The notes under the pieces were generated by a model. That model made no database searches. It saw only the letters and a program-made list of their open reading frames with translations, and was not told the DNA's origin. This document shows, piece after piece, positions 54,569 through 63,573 of a stretch of DNA of 64,000 nucleotides. Within the stretch, counting starts at the first letter, position 1. Each line of letters starts with the position of its first letter. Origin of the DNA: CPC320 sp002336405 (GTDB taxonomy: Bacteria; Pseudomonadota; Alphaproteobacteria; Rhodobacterales; Rhodobacteraceae); the NCBI GenBank assembly GCA_949372595.1, contig CASIAN010000010.1:10875-74874 (forward strand), written 5' to 3'. The translations under genes and the position numbers were made by a program.

Positions 54569-55567
54569 TTATGGTTTGGTCGATTGGCTGCCGCGTTCAC
54601 GGTAAGGTGTTGTCGCGTAATGGGCGCGATAACATTTCGAGAAATGTGACGGAGAGGCAAACCCGCAGGCCAGTGCCACATTGATCACGCTCATATCGGT
54701 CTGCATCAGAAGATTGCGAGCTTTTTGCAATCTCAATTCCATGTAATACCGCTTTGGGCTGCGGCTGAGATATCGTCGGAACAACCGCTCAAGCTGGCGC
54801 GTGGACATCGCCACGTGTTTTGCCAGTATCGAAGGGCTGATCGGCTCTTCTATGTTGCGCTCCATCATCTGAATAACTTGACCAAGCTTAGGATGACGCA
54901 CCCCTAAACGGGTTGGAACTGAAAGGCGTTGTACGTCCTGAGTTGTGCGAATTGACGAATAAATTTGTTGGTCAGCCACTGCATTGGCAAGGTCTTCACC
55001 ATGGTCGTTTGCGATCAACTTCAACATCAAATCGATTGACGATGTTCCGCCGGCGGTGGTCATGCGGTTACCTTCGATGATAAACACCGATTTGGTGAGT
55101 TCAACGTTCTCAAACTCTTCCGTGAAACTGTCTTGGTTTTCCCAGTGGATGGTGGCGCGTTTTCCCTCTAAAAGCCCGGCTTTGGCCAGAGGGAAGGCCC
55201 CTGTGCATAAACCCGCGATGGCAAGCCCGCGTCGAGATTCACGGCGCAGCCAGCTCAGCAGGCGCTTGGTAGTTGCTGCGCGAATATTTTCGCCGCCACA
55301 AAGCATGATCGTATCATCGCGATTCAGCTCGTTCAAATCGTGATCAACCGAAAATTCAATACCCGCAGAACAGATGATCGAAGTGCCATTTTCGCTAATT
55401 ATTTCCCACTCATACAGGATTTGATTGGACATTCTGTTGGAAATTCTAAGACATTCCAGCGCGGACGCAAAGGAGAGTAGCGTGAACTTAGGCAGCAACA
55501 CGAAAACAAATTTTCGAGGCTTTGTTGCGTGGGGCACAATTGCGACACTCTGGAGTTGAGACTGCAT
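54569..55567 (-). CDS. GlxA-family transcriptional regulator (DJ-1/PfpI plus AraC domain)
   Basis: 332 residues: an N-terminal DJ-1/PfpI-like domain (FVFVLLPKFTLLSFASALECLRISNR, then GLCTGAFPLAKAGLL with the nucleophile-elbow cysteine) and a C-terminal AraC helix-turn-helix pair (STRQLERLFRRYLSRSPKRYYMEL, NVALACGFASPSHFSKCYRAHY). Members control catabolism of small amines and amino acids. Its position upstream of livJ suggests control of the transporter, which is inference. Confidence 0.9.
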   Translation of the reverse strand: MQSQLQSVAIVPHATKPRKFVFVLLPKFTLLSFASALECLRISNRMSNQILYEWEIISENGTSIICSAGIEFSVDHDLNELNRDDTIMLCGGENIRAATTKRLLSWLRRESRRGLAIAGLCTGAFPLAKAGLLEGKRATIHWENQDSFTEEFENVELTKSVFIIEGNRMTTAGGTSSIDLMLKLIANDHGEDLANAVADQQIYSSIRTTQDVQRLSVPTRLGVRHPKLGQVIQMMERNIEEPISPSILAKHVAMSTRQLERLFRRYLSRSPKRYYMELRLQKARNLLMQTDMSVINVALACGFASPSHFSKCYRAHYATTPYRERGSQSTKP

Positions 55568-55743
55568 CTCGATCCTGCCTTTATTTTAAGTGGGTATTTC
55601 GCTCGTAAAAAACGCACGCTCTTTCCCCCATTGAACCAAACTGTAGGGTTAGGTCAATAGGGCGTGTTGAATTACTATATGGTCACTTTAAACAGACGCC
55701 GTTATAAGCATCTCAGAAGATCTACCAACTGCGGAGAAAACAC

Positions 55744-57111
55744 ATGAATGACTGGCAAAAAAACAACTGGCGGAGTAAACCCAGAGTGCAAATGCCGGAG
55801 TATACGGACGCGTCCTCTTTGCAGTCTGTGGAGGCACAGCTCGGACAATATCCACCGCTGGTTTTTGCCGGAGAGGCACGCCGCCTCAAAGCAGCTCTTG
55901 GGGCGGCATCCCGAGGTGAAGCGTTCTTGCTGCAAGGTGGCGATTGTGCGGAAAGCTTTGAGCAGTTTAGCGCCGACTTAATCCGCGACACGTTTAAAGT
56001 CATGCTGCAGATGGCGATGGTTTTGACATACGGAGCCAAGGTGCCAGTTGTCAAAGTTGGGCGGATGGCTGGGCAATTTGCCAAACCCAGATCTGCCCCG
56101 ACCGAAGTGGTGGGTGGTATGGAACTGCCCAGTTACCGTGGTGATATAATTAACGAGTTGGCGTTTGCGCCTGAGGCGCGGAGGCCCAACCCATCAAAGA
56201 TGCTGCAGGCCTATACGCAGGCCGCAGCAACGTTGAACCTGCTGCGGGCGTTTTCAACTGGTGGCTATGCCGATGTGCATCAAGTGCACAGCTGGACTTT
56301 GGGCTTTACCGAAAGTGATCAAGCCAAAGAATACAGAGATATGGCGCGTTCAATCAGCGACGCTTTGGATTTCATGACCGCCGCAGGCCTGGACAGTGAG
56401 CGAGCACCCAGCTTGCAAACAGTCGATTTCTACACCAGCCACGAAAGCCTTTTGTTGGAATACGAAGAGGCGTTGACGCGGCTTGATTCGACATCTGGCA
56501 AATGGCTCGCTGGCTCGGGTCATATGATCTGGATTGGCGACCGCACCCGGCAACCGGACGGGGCACATGTAGAGTTTTGTCGCGGAGTGCAAAACCCGAT
56601 TGGTCTGAAATGTGGGCCGACCACAACAGCCGAAGACCTTAAGGTTCTGATGGCCAAGCTTAACCCAGAGAATGAAGCCGGACGTCTGACCTTGATTGCG
56701 CGGTTTGGTGCTGGAAAAGTTGGTGATCATCTGCCGCGACTGATCAAGGCAGTTCAGCAAGAAGGGGCAAATGTCCTGTGGACCTGTGACGCGATGCACG
56801 GCAATACCATTAAATCCTCGAGCGGCTATAAAACCCGCCCCTTTGAAAGCGTTTTGCGGGAAGTGCGCGAATTCTTTGCGATCCACAATGCCGAAGGTAC
56901 TGTGCCGGGTGGCGTGCATTTCGAAATGACTGGACAGGATGTAACCGAATGTACGGGCGGTGTTCGGGCAGTCAGCGACGAAGATCTCTCAGATCGCTAT
57001 CATACCGCCTGTGATCCAAGACTAAATGCAAGCCAGTCACTGGAACTGGCGTTTTTGGTTGCCGAAGAATTGACCCAAAGGCGGGTGCAAACAGCCGCCA
57101 AAACGGGCTAA
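55744..57111 (+). CDS. Class II 3-deoxy-7-phosphoheptulonate (DAHP) synthase
   Basis: First shikimate-pathway enzyme, plant/class II type, 455 residues. LQGGDCAESFEQF near the N-terminus, VKVGRMAGQFAKPRS, SPG-like WIGDRTRQ, and the metal-binding GNTIKSSSGYKTRPF and HFEMTGQDVTECTGG are all visible. A 176-bp divergent region separates it from the regulator gene. Symbols differ (aroF/aroG/aroH), so none is given. Confidence 0.95.
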   Translation: MNDWQKNNWRSKPRVQMPEYTDASSLQSVEAQLGQYPPLVFAGEARRLKAALGAASRGEAFLLQGGDCAESFEQFSADLIRDTFKVMLQMAMVLTYGAKVPVVKVGRMAGQFAKPRSAPTEVVGGMELPSYRGDIINELAFAPEARRPNPSKMLQAYTQAAATLNLLRAFSTGGYADVHQVHSWTLGFTESDQAKEYRDMARSISDALDFMTAAGLDSERAPSLQTVDFYTSHESLLLEYEEALTRLDSTSGKWLAGSGHMIWIGDRTRQPDGAHVEFCRGVQNPIGLKCGPTTTAEDLKVLMAKLNPENEAGRLTLIARFGAGKVGDHLPRLIKAVQQEGANVLWTCDAMHGNTIKSSSGYKTRPFESVLREVREFFAIHNAEGTVPGGVHFEMTGQDVTECTGGVRAVSDEDLSDRYHTACDPRLNASQSLELAFLVAEELTQRRVQTAAKTG

Positions 57112-57397
57112 AAGACTGCGCCTCACTCTCCTTGGATGTGGGAGAAGCGGGGAGGATGCCCATTGACGAAAGGCACCTCTTCGCGGCGTATATTTCTGGC
57201 CTGTTCAATTGGGCCAGTTTTAATTTGATTGTGCTTTTTTAAGGTTGAACGTTCCGGTCGGGCTGGTGGTCAAAAAGATCTGCAGCTGCGGTGGGCAAGT
57301 TTTACAGCACAGCGGTTTATATTTCATGATCGTATATTTTTTAAACGCTCTATAAATTGTACAACAACAAGCGCCTGTATATTTGAAATTTATTGTT
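57112..57397. other. Gene-poor gap after the DAHP synthase gene
   Basis: 286 bp without a supported gene. It contains AT-rich stretches and short open frames with no family resemblance. No strong terminator hairpin was found. Confidence 0.4.
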
Positions 57398-58144
57398 TCA
57401 CGAGCTGTCGCAGGGTGTCTGAAAATCAATAATATTTCCCTCAATGGATGGTTTTTCCTGTGCTCGATCGTCATTGCGCAATCCTAACGCACTTTGGTGC
57501 CGGCTGGTATTTACGGTAACACGTTCGCGGACAGGCGGCGTTTCCAGTGTAATATCCAAAGGATAGCTTTGTGTTTCGGTAATTTCAAACCGAGGACGAT
57601 CATTGGACTTGCCAGAACTGCACGTTAAAACTCCGAAAATACGATTGGGTTCAGGCTGATCATCCAGCAGCGGTAGTAACAACATTTTAGCTGCTATCGC
57701 CGGCATTAGGGGGGTGGTGACAGCATGCAGTGTCAATCTGGTGACCTCGGGGGTGTCCAAGGTTGCATGTACGGCGACGGCAAGTGATCCCCGCGCTTGT
57801 GCTCGGAATAAAGCGCTAAGGGGCAACCCTCTTGGGTCCATGCCGAAGCATGCGGTGATCCCGGTTCCCGCTGTTTTAATTTGAACCAGCCCCGGTGCAA
57901 TTTTGTCTGCAATAAAGATATTAGAGAGGTAGGGCTTTAAGTCTTTGGCTTGCAAGTCACCGCTATGTGGAAGCAAAAAACTGCCCCTTAGCTGCAGCCA
58001 ATAGCGTTCGATTTCTCTCAGTGTTTCGTTATCGCCCCCGCGCTTGTAGTTGTCAAATGACACAATATTAGCCCGATCGCTGCTTGCAAGATTTATTGTG
58101 TGACGACCGTATTTATCCATGTTCATTTTATCCATAAAATCCAC
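57398..58144 (-). CDS. PAS_5-like domain protein
   Basis: 248 residues, cytoplasmic. The middle (LQLRGSFLLPHSGDLQAKDLKPYLSNIFI, then GTGITACFGMDPRGLPLS) matches the alphaproteobacterial PAS_5 (PF07310-type) pattern, a domain without attached kinase. Its role is unknown; relatives are implicated in signalling. The start is GTG with a weak ribosome site; ATG codons four and seven residues in are alternatives. Confidence 0.7.
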   Translation of the reverse strand: MDFMDKMNMDKYGRHTINLASSDRANIVSFDNYKRGGDNETLREIERYWLQLRGSFLLPHSGDLQAKDLKPYLSNIFIADKIAPGLVQIKTAGTGITACFGMDPRGLPLSALFRAQARGSLAVAVHATLDTPEVTRLTLHAVTTPLMPAIAAKMLLLPLLDDQPEPNRIFGVLTCSSGKSNDRPRFEITETQSYPLDITLETPPVRERVTVNTSRHQSALGLRNDDRAQEKPSIEGNIIDFQTPCDSS

Positions 58145-58339
58145 GCTAAAGTTTCTTCACATAGGCTTAACCTAACTTAATATTTTGTTAATATTACATA
58201 CAGAAACATCGATTTCAGATTTTCTTTGGTAAGTGGTTAATCTAGGTTAAAAAAGTACAGTGCTAAGAAAGTCGTGGGTTTCTCTTGCCTCGCGTTGGTA
58301 ATGTGGCTTATCTGCGCTTGCATTATTCGGGAGCAGTTT

Positions 58340-59227
58340 GTGATACAATCGATGACAGGCTTTGCCTCGGCCTCTGGCAGCCAAGACACATTCGTCTGGA
58401 TCTGGGACCTGCGCAGCGTCAATGCCAAAGGGCGTGACCTGCGGTTGCGCGTGCCAGATTGGATAGAGGGGCTCGAGGCACAGGTGCGCGCCCTGATCAC
58501 GCCACAGGTGTCGCGGGGGGCAGTGTCGCTGACGTTACGTGTCACCCGCGAAGAGACCGCCGGCGCTGTTGTTTTAAACCGATCACATCTGACCAAAGTA
58601 CTTGCCGCAATGGGCGATATTGAGACACAAGCGATGGATATTGGGCTTGCACTTTCACCGTCAAATGCGTGCGATATACTTGCCCTAAGGGGGGTGCTCG
58701 AAAGCGCGCCCGAGCCGTCTGACACGGAGGCATTAAGCGGCGCTTTGTTGTCATCTCTCACCCCAGTGCTCAGCTCGTTGATGTTGATGCGGGCGTCTGA
58801 GGGCCGGGCCCTGTCTGAAATTATTACCAGGCAGGTTGATGCGATCGCAGATTTGACAGACGTGGCCGCCGATCGCGCTCAGGCACAAAAAGCGCAGATG
58901 GCTGTGACGTTGCAACAAAATATCGAGAAAGCTCTTGGTGGGCGGGACTTGGATGAACAGCGTCTGGCACAGGAAATTGCCACCTTGGTGGTGAAATCAG
59001 ATATCACCGAAGAAATCGACCGGCTGGGCGCACATGTCACTGCGGCGCGTGGTCTATTACAACAATCCGGACCGGTCGGCCGAAAACTTGATTTTCTGAC
59101 GCAAGAGTTCAATCGCGAAGCCAATACACTTTGCTCTAAATCTCATTCGGTTGAACTGACCCGCGTAGGGTTAGAGCTTAAAACTATAATCGATCAAATG
59201 CGCGAACAGGTGCAGAATGTTGAATAG
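58340..59227 (+). CDS. yicC: YicC-family endoribonuclease
   Basis: 296 residues, from the GTG start at MIQSMTGFA with GGGAG upstream; a longer frame adding 22 hydrophobic residues is not family-like. The N-terminal SMTGFASASG and WDLRSVNAKGRDLRLR and the C-terminal VGRKLDFLTQEFNREANTLCSKS are diagnostic. Escherichia coli YicC is an endoribonuclease. gmk follows, the standard pairing. Confidence 0.93.
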   Translation: MIQSMTGFASASGSQDTFVWIWDLRSVNAKGRDLRLRVPDWIEGLEAQVRALITPQVSRGAVSLTLRVTREETAGAVVLNRSHLTKVLAAMGDIETQAMDIGLALSPSNACDILALRGVLESAPEPSDTEALSGALLSSLTPVLSSLMLMRASEGRALSEIITRQVDAIADLTDVAADRAQAQKAQMAVTLQQNIEKALGGRDLDEQRLAQEIATLVVKSDITEEIDRLGAHVTAARGLLQQSGPVGRKLDFLTQEFNREANTLCSKSHSVELTRVGLELKTIIDQMREQVQNVE

Positions 59228-59236
59228 GGGCCACAG

Positions 59237-59878
59237 ATGAACCAGCGGCGCGGTCTACTGATCATTTTATCCTCGCCGTCGGGGGCCGGTAAATCTTCGC
59301 TGGCCAAGCGATTGCGTGCTTGGGATGCTGCGATACAATTCTCGGTCTCGGCGACCACCCGCGCGCCTCGAAGCGGCGAAACCCACGGTCGCGATTATTA
59401 TTTCCACAGCCGCGAAGAGTTTCAAGCATTGGTGGCCAGCAACGATATGCTGGAACATGCCGAAGTGTTTGGCAATCGTTACGGCAGTCCGAAAGCGCCA
59501 GTATCTCGGGCGATCGACACTGGTCAGGATGTTTTATTTGACGTCGACTGGCAGGGTGGACAACAGTTGCGCAATTCACAATTGGGCAAACATGCGTTGT
59601 CGATTTTCATTCTGCCACCCTCGATCCCAGAGTTAGAGCGGCGCTTGCAATCGCGTGGTCAAGACAGCCAAGAGATTATCAACGGTCGGATGGCCAAAAG
59701 CCGCGATGAAATCAGTCACTGGCCCGAATATGATTATGTCCTTATCAATCAAGATCTCGACCGCACCGAACAGCAGCTGCGCACAATCATTGGCGCTGAG
59801 CGGTTGAGGTTGTCACAACAGCCAGACATTGTAGAGACCGTCCGCCGCTTGAACGCTGAATTTGAGGAACGCAAATGA
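59237..59878 (+). CDS. gmk: Guanylate kinase
   Basis: Converts GMP to GDP. 213 residues with the P-loop SSPSGAGKSSLAKR, SATTRAPRSGETHGRDYYF and DVDWQGGQQL. It has the usual length, lies nine bases after yicC and overlaps the next gene by four bases. Confidence 0.97.
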   Translation: MNQRRGLLIILSSPSGAGKSSLAKRLRAWDAAIQFSVSATTRAPRSGETHGRDYYFHSREEFQALVASNDMLEHAEVFGNRYGSPKAPVSRAIDTGQDVLFDVDWQGGQQLRNSQLGKHALSIFILPPSIPELERRLQSRGQDSQEIINGRMAKSRDEISHWPEYDYVLINQDLDRTEQQLRTIIGAERLRLSQQPDIVETVRRLNAEFEERK

Positions 59879-60405
59879 CAATCTACGCTTTAGATGGGCA
59901 TCGTCCCGACATCGCAACCGACACTTGGATTGCGCCTGACGCCAATGTTATCGGCAAAGTGGTGATCGAAAGCGGATCCTCCGTTTGGTTTGGCTGTACG
60001 CTGCGCGGCGACAATGAGGTGATTTGGATCAACGAGGGCAGTAATCTGCAAGAGCACTGCGTCCTGCATACCGATATGGGCTTTCCGCTCACGGTGGGGG
60101 CGGGGTGTACCATCGGCCATAAATCGATGTTGCACGGTTGTACGATTGGCGAAAATACCCTTATCGGCATGGGGGCAATTGTGCTCAATGGCGTCAAAAT
60201 TGGCAAAAACTGTATTATCGGCGCCGGCGCATTGATTACCGAAAATAAAATTATTCCTGATGGCAGCCTGGTGATGGGGGCTCCGGGAAAGGTGGTCCGC
60301 GAAGTCGATGATCAAGCGATTATGGGGTTGCGGTCAAGTGCGCTGCATTATCAGGAAAATATGCTCCGTTTCAAAACGGGACTAAGCGGGGTCGACAGAC
60401 CATGA
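59875..60405 (+). CDS. Gamma carbonic anhydrase-like hexapeptide protein
   Basis: 176-residue left-handed beta-helix protein. Repeats such as VWFGCTLRGD and the metal-ligand histidines in LQEHCVLHTD, IGHKSMLHGC match the gamma-carbonic anhydrase/PaaY/YrdA group. Catalysis is not certain in this group. It overlaps gmk and the next gene by four bases each, so it is part of one operon. Confidence 0.9.
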   Translation: MTIYALDGHRPDIATDTWIAPDANVIGKVVIESGSSVWFGCTLRGDNEVIWINEGSNLQEHCVLHTDMGFPLTVGAGCTIGHKSMLHGCTIGENTLIGMGAIVLNGVKIGKNCIIGAGALITENKIIPDGSLVMGAPGKVVREVDDQAIMGLRSSALHYQENMLRFKTGLSGVDRP

Positions 60406-61592
60406 CGCGGCGCGATACCTCCAGCCTGATGCGGCCTTTGGCGTTGCCTGACAGCGTGTCATCGCCGGTGGTGACGCCTTTGTCACCTTCGGTGGTTTAT
60501 GCCTCACGCTCCCCCGACGAGCTTGATGAACAATACGATGGGGACCTTTCGGGCTATACCTATGCCCGCGAAGGACATCCCAACGCCGACGTCTTGGCGG
60601 GTCTTCTGGACCGAATGGAGTCAGCGCAAGGCGGGTTTGTGACAGGATCGGGTATGGCGGCCGTTTCGGCGGTGCTGATGGGATTGATGGGCCACGGTGA
60701 TCATGTGCTGGGGGGGGATCAACTCTATGGTCGGTCTTTGCGCATGCTGCAGAAAGATTTGCCGCGATTGGGGGTCACGACAAGTTTTGCCGATGCGGGA
60801 TCTGTGGATGCCATGCGCGCGGCGCTGCGTCCCGAAACCAAATTGATCATGATCGAGGTGGTGTCGAACCCGACGCTACGCGTGGCAGATTTGCACGGCT
60901 TGGTGAGTTTGGCCAACGAACGCGGCATTTTGCTAGCGGTGGACAATACCTTCACGACCCCCCGCGCGGTGCAGCCACTTTTGGCCGGCGCCGATGTTGT
61001 CATTCATTCCGTGACAAAGCTGCTTGCAGGACATTCGGATGTGACATTGGGATATGTCGCGGCCAAATCCCCCGAGCTGCGTCAAAAAATGCTTGATTTT
61101 GCGGTCACAGCTGGCTTGACCGCAAGCCCGTTCGATTGCTGGTTGGCCGAACGTGGCCTGTTGACCTTTGATCTCAGGTTTGAACGCGCGCAACAAAACG
61201 CGCAGGCTTTGGCCGAGACGCTTGGCGACTTGCCAGGGGTCAAACAAGTGCTGTACCCCAAACGAACCGATCATCCTGATTATGATCTGGCGCACACCGT
61301 CCTTGGGGCGAATGGCGGCAATATGGTGAGTTTTGAGCTTGAGGGCGGTCGCGCCGCTGCCAACACCTTCGTGCAGGCCGCCAAAGGGCTGGCTTTTGCC
61401 CCGACGCTCGGTGATGTTGGCACAACCCTGTCCCATCCTGCCAGTTCTTCCCACCGGGCCCTGTCTGAGCAATCGCGTCTTGCACTGGGTATCACTGAAG
61501 GGTTTTTCCGCATTTCCGTCGGGCTGGAAGCGATTGAAACTCTGCAGTCGGTATTTTCCGATGCGGTTCACACAGCCAATCAAACAGGATAG
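60402..61592 (+). CDS. Trans-sulfuration family PLP-dependent enzyme (cystathionine beta/gamma-lyase type)
   Basis: 396 residues, fold type I. The PLP lysine is K206 in IHSVTKLLAGHSD; GYTYAREGHPNADVL, YGRSLRMLQ and DNTFTTP are family motifs. It could be a cystathionine lyase, a cystathionine synthase or methionine gamma-lyase; sequence alone does not decide. It ends the yicC-gmk operon. Confidence 0.9.
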   Translation: MTRRDTSSLMRPLALPDSVSSPVVTPLSPSVVYASRSPDELDEQYDGDLSGYTYAREGHPNADVLAGLLDRMESAQGGFVTGSGMAAVSAVLMGLMGHGDHVLGGDQLYGRSLRMLQKDLPRLGVTTSFADAGSVDAMRAALRPETKLIMIEVVSNPTLRVADLHGLVSLANERGILLAVDNTFTTPRAVQPLLAGADVVIHSVTKLLAGHSDVTLGYVAAKSPELRQKMLDFAVTAGLTASPFDCWLAERGLLTFDLRFERAQQNAQALAETLGDLPGVKQVLYPKRTDHPDYDLAHTVLGANGGNMVSFELEGGRAAANTFVQAAKGLAFAPTLGDVGTTLSHPASSSHRALSEQSRLALGITEGFFRISVGLEAIETLQSVFSDAVHTANQTG

Positions 61593-61641
61593 CGCAATCG
61601 AGGTGTCGCCGCAGTGATAAATTACGAATAAAGGCGCAGTG

Positions 61642-62697
61642 ATGCAAAAAGAAATGATCTTCAGTTCGCTATTAGAAGCCGTTCCACTACCCGGCTTGTT
61701 GATTACGGGTGAGAATCGAATTCTATGCGCCAACAGCGCGGCACTATTATTGTTTGGCAACAATGTGGTCGGGCTGGCTTATATCTCGGTGTTACGCCAT
61801 CCCGCTGTATTAAAAGCGATTGAGGTCACATTGGGCGGGCAGGCCGAGGCCAAAACTCGCTATACTGCGGCACTAGGTGATCAAGATGTGACCTATGATA
61901 TGACTTGTCGGCGGGTCAAAATTGCCAAAAAGAATCTAATTTTGGTTTGTTTTCGTGATGTAACGGATGTCGAGCAGGCCACTCAAATGCGCCGCGACTT
62001 TGTCGCCAATGTCAGCCATGAGTTGCGCACGCCACTCACCGCACTCAGCGGCTTTATCGAAACCCTGCAAGGTCCGGCCCGCGAAGATGCCGCAGCCCGA
62101 AAGAGGTTTTTGGGTATTATGGCAAAAGAGGCTGCACGGATGAACCGTTTGGTGGACGATCTGTTGTCACTTAGTCGTGTCGAGAGTGATGAGCGCATGC
62201 GCCCGATTGAACAGGTCGAGCTTAATGGCCTGTTGCAATCTTGCATTATTACGATGGCCGCTTCAGCAAAGTCAGAGAAGGTCGATATGACCCTTCTAGG
62301 CGATGAAAGTAGCGAATATTTCATTCAAGGCGATGAAGATCAACTGCGGCAGGTTTTCAATAACCTGCTGGAGAACGCCATTAAATATGGGGGCGCCAAT
62401 GGCAAGATTACCGTTGGTATTCAGTTGGTTGACCATGATGCAACACTGCGGGGACCCGCCATATGTGTCTGTGTTTGTGACACGGGTCCCGGGATTGATC
62501 CGCTGCATATACCGCGCCTTACGGAACGGTTTTATCGGGTTGATAGCCACAGGTCGCGTGCGGTTGGCGGCACAGGTTTGGGGCTGGCAATTGTCAAGCA
62601 TATCGTAAACCGCCATCGTGGGCGCCTGGCGATTGCAAGTACGCCCTGCGAGGGGACAGCATTTTCTGTTTTATTACCGGCACTTTCATCTGCTTAG
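61642..62697 (+). CDS. PhoR-like sensor histidine kinase
   Basis: 351 residues. A PAS-like sensor region (1-110) leads to the H-box H126 (FVANVSHELRTPLTALSGF), N-box (NNLLENAIKY) and G-boxes (CDTGPGIDP, GGTGLGLAIVKHI). It resembles the phosphate kinase PhoR of alphaproteobacteria but has no transmembrane helix, and no phoB or pst gene is adjacent. The start is ATG with AAAGG upstream; a GTG one codon earlier is possible. Confidence 0.85.
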   Translation: MQKEMIFSSLLEAVPLPGLLITGENRILCANSAALLLFGNNVVGLAYISVLRHPAVLKAIEVTLGGQAEAKTRYTAALGDQDVTYDMTCRRVKIAKKNLILVCFRDVTDVEQATQMRRDFVANVSHELRTPLTALSGFIETLQGPAREDAAARKRFLGIMAKEAARMNRLVDDLLSLSRVESDERMRPIEQVELNGLLQSCIITMAASAKSEKVDMTLLGDESSEYFIQGDEDQLRQVFNNLLENAIKYGGANGKITVGIQLVDHDATLRGPAICVCVCDTGPGIDPLHIPRLTERFYRVDSHRSRAVGGTGLGLAIVKHIVNRHRGRLAIASTPCEGTAFSVLLPALSSA

Positions 62698-62774
62698 GAT
62701 CGTGATGGCTGGAAAGAGACCGGAACTGAAACAGGACAAGCGCAACGTCACATAGACCACAGTTGCGACATTGA

Positions 62775-63563
62775 TTAGACGGACCACTGGGTCGCAAGCC
62801 CTAAACCAGCCAGTAAACCCCGGCCAGAAGAATGGCCGACAGAACTGACAGCCCTTATGGCTGTGTTCAGTTCTATATGCTTTATCTGGTCATTACCGTC
62901 GCTACCGGGTCCCGCCACCCGCTTGCATGCAGTGATCATATTGTGAACCGGCGCTATGCTTTTTCCCCGTACAGCCCATTTTAAAAATGCCCGGCTGAGA
63001 TCGGTGGTTTTGGCGCATTCTACATTTTGGTGGTTTCCAAAGAATGCGGGGCGCGCCCAAGCCGCATACAAAAGAAGGCCGGCAAGCACATCATCCCCCG
63101 ATGGTGTCAACCCGCCACCCCGACCCTCAAGCAGCCGTTGCGCGCTGTTGAGATCACGCTGTTCGATGGCCAAGTTTAGGTCTGGAACAACCGATTGGAT
63201 ATCGTCGGGAAAGTAATCGGCAGAAATAAAACGGGCCAGCAGCGGCGCGATCAGTTTTAGATCGGTCTGAGTAGGCTGATTGGGTATAAAGCGTTCAGAA
63301 GCGGAAAGGTTAATTACGCCCGAAACGGTCTTTATTTCTTGCGGATGGATCGTAACCTGTGAGCCCTCTGGCGGGTGAGGAGGCGGGGCTGACAATATCA
63401 AATGGATGGGGCCTGCAGGTATCTGCGGGCCTCCGATGGCAAAGATATCATTTTCGGCACGCACATAAAATCCAGCTGAGAAAACCGAAATTACCGCTGC
63501 GTTGATCGTGCTGCCCGGTTTTGCGGACGGGACGCCTTCTCCCGTCATATGTGCCAAAAGCAC
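62775..63563 (-). CDS. DUF2877 protein, AllH-like
   Basis: 262 residues with the DUF2877 core GGGLTPSGDDVLAGLLLYA and C-terminal VSSVGHSSGRGLLAGL. Proteins of this family are AllH (YlbF), which with AllF and AllG form an oxamate carbamoyltransferase in Escherichia coli purine catabolism. The start GTG has GAGGG upstream. It follows the AllG-like gene after 10 bp, supporting a shared function. Confidence 0.85.
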   Translation of the reverse strand: MLLAHMTGEGVPSAKPGSTINAAVISVFSAGFYVRAENDIFAIGGPQIPAGPIHLILSAPPPHPPEGSQVTIHPQEIKTVSGVINLSASERFIPNQPTQTDLKLIAPLLARFISADYFPDDIQSVVPDLNLAIEQRDLNSAQRLLEGRGGGLTPSGDDVLAGLLLYAAWARPAFFGNHQNVECAKTTDLSRAFLKWAVRGKSIAPVHNMITACKRVAGPGSDGNDQIKHIELNTAIRAVSSVGHSSGRGLLAGLGLATQWSV

Positions 63564-63573
63564 GACTGTGCCC

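Noticed and set aside
57220..57474. Open frame in the gap after the DAHP synthase gene
   Set aside because: Low-complexity AT-rich composition, no ribosome site, overlaps the PAS_5 gene end.
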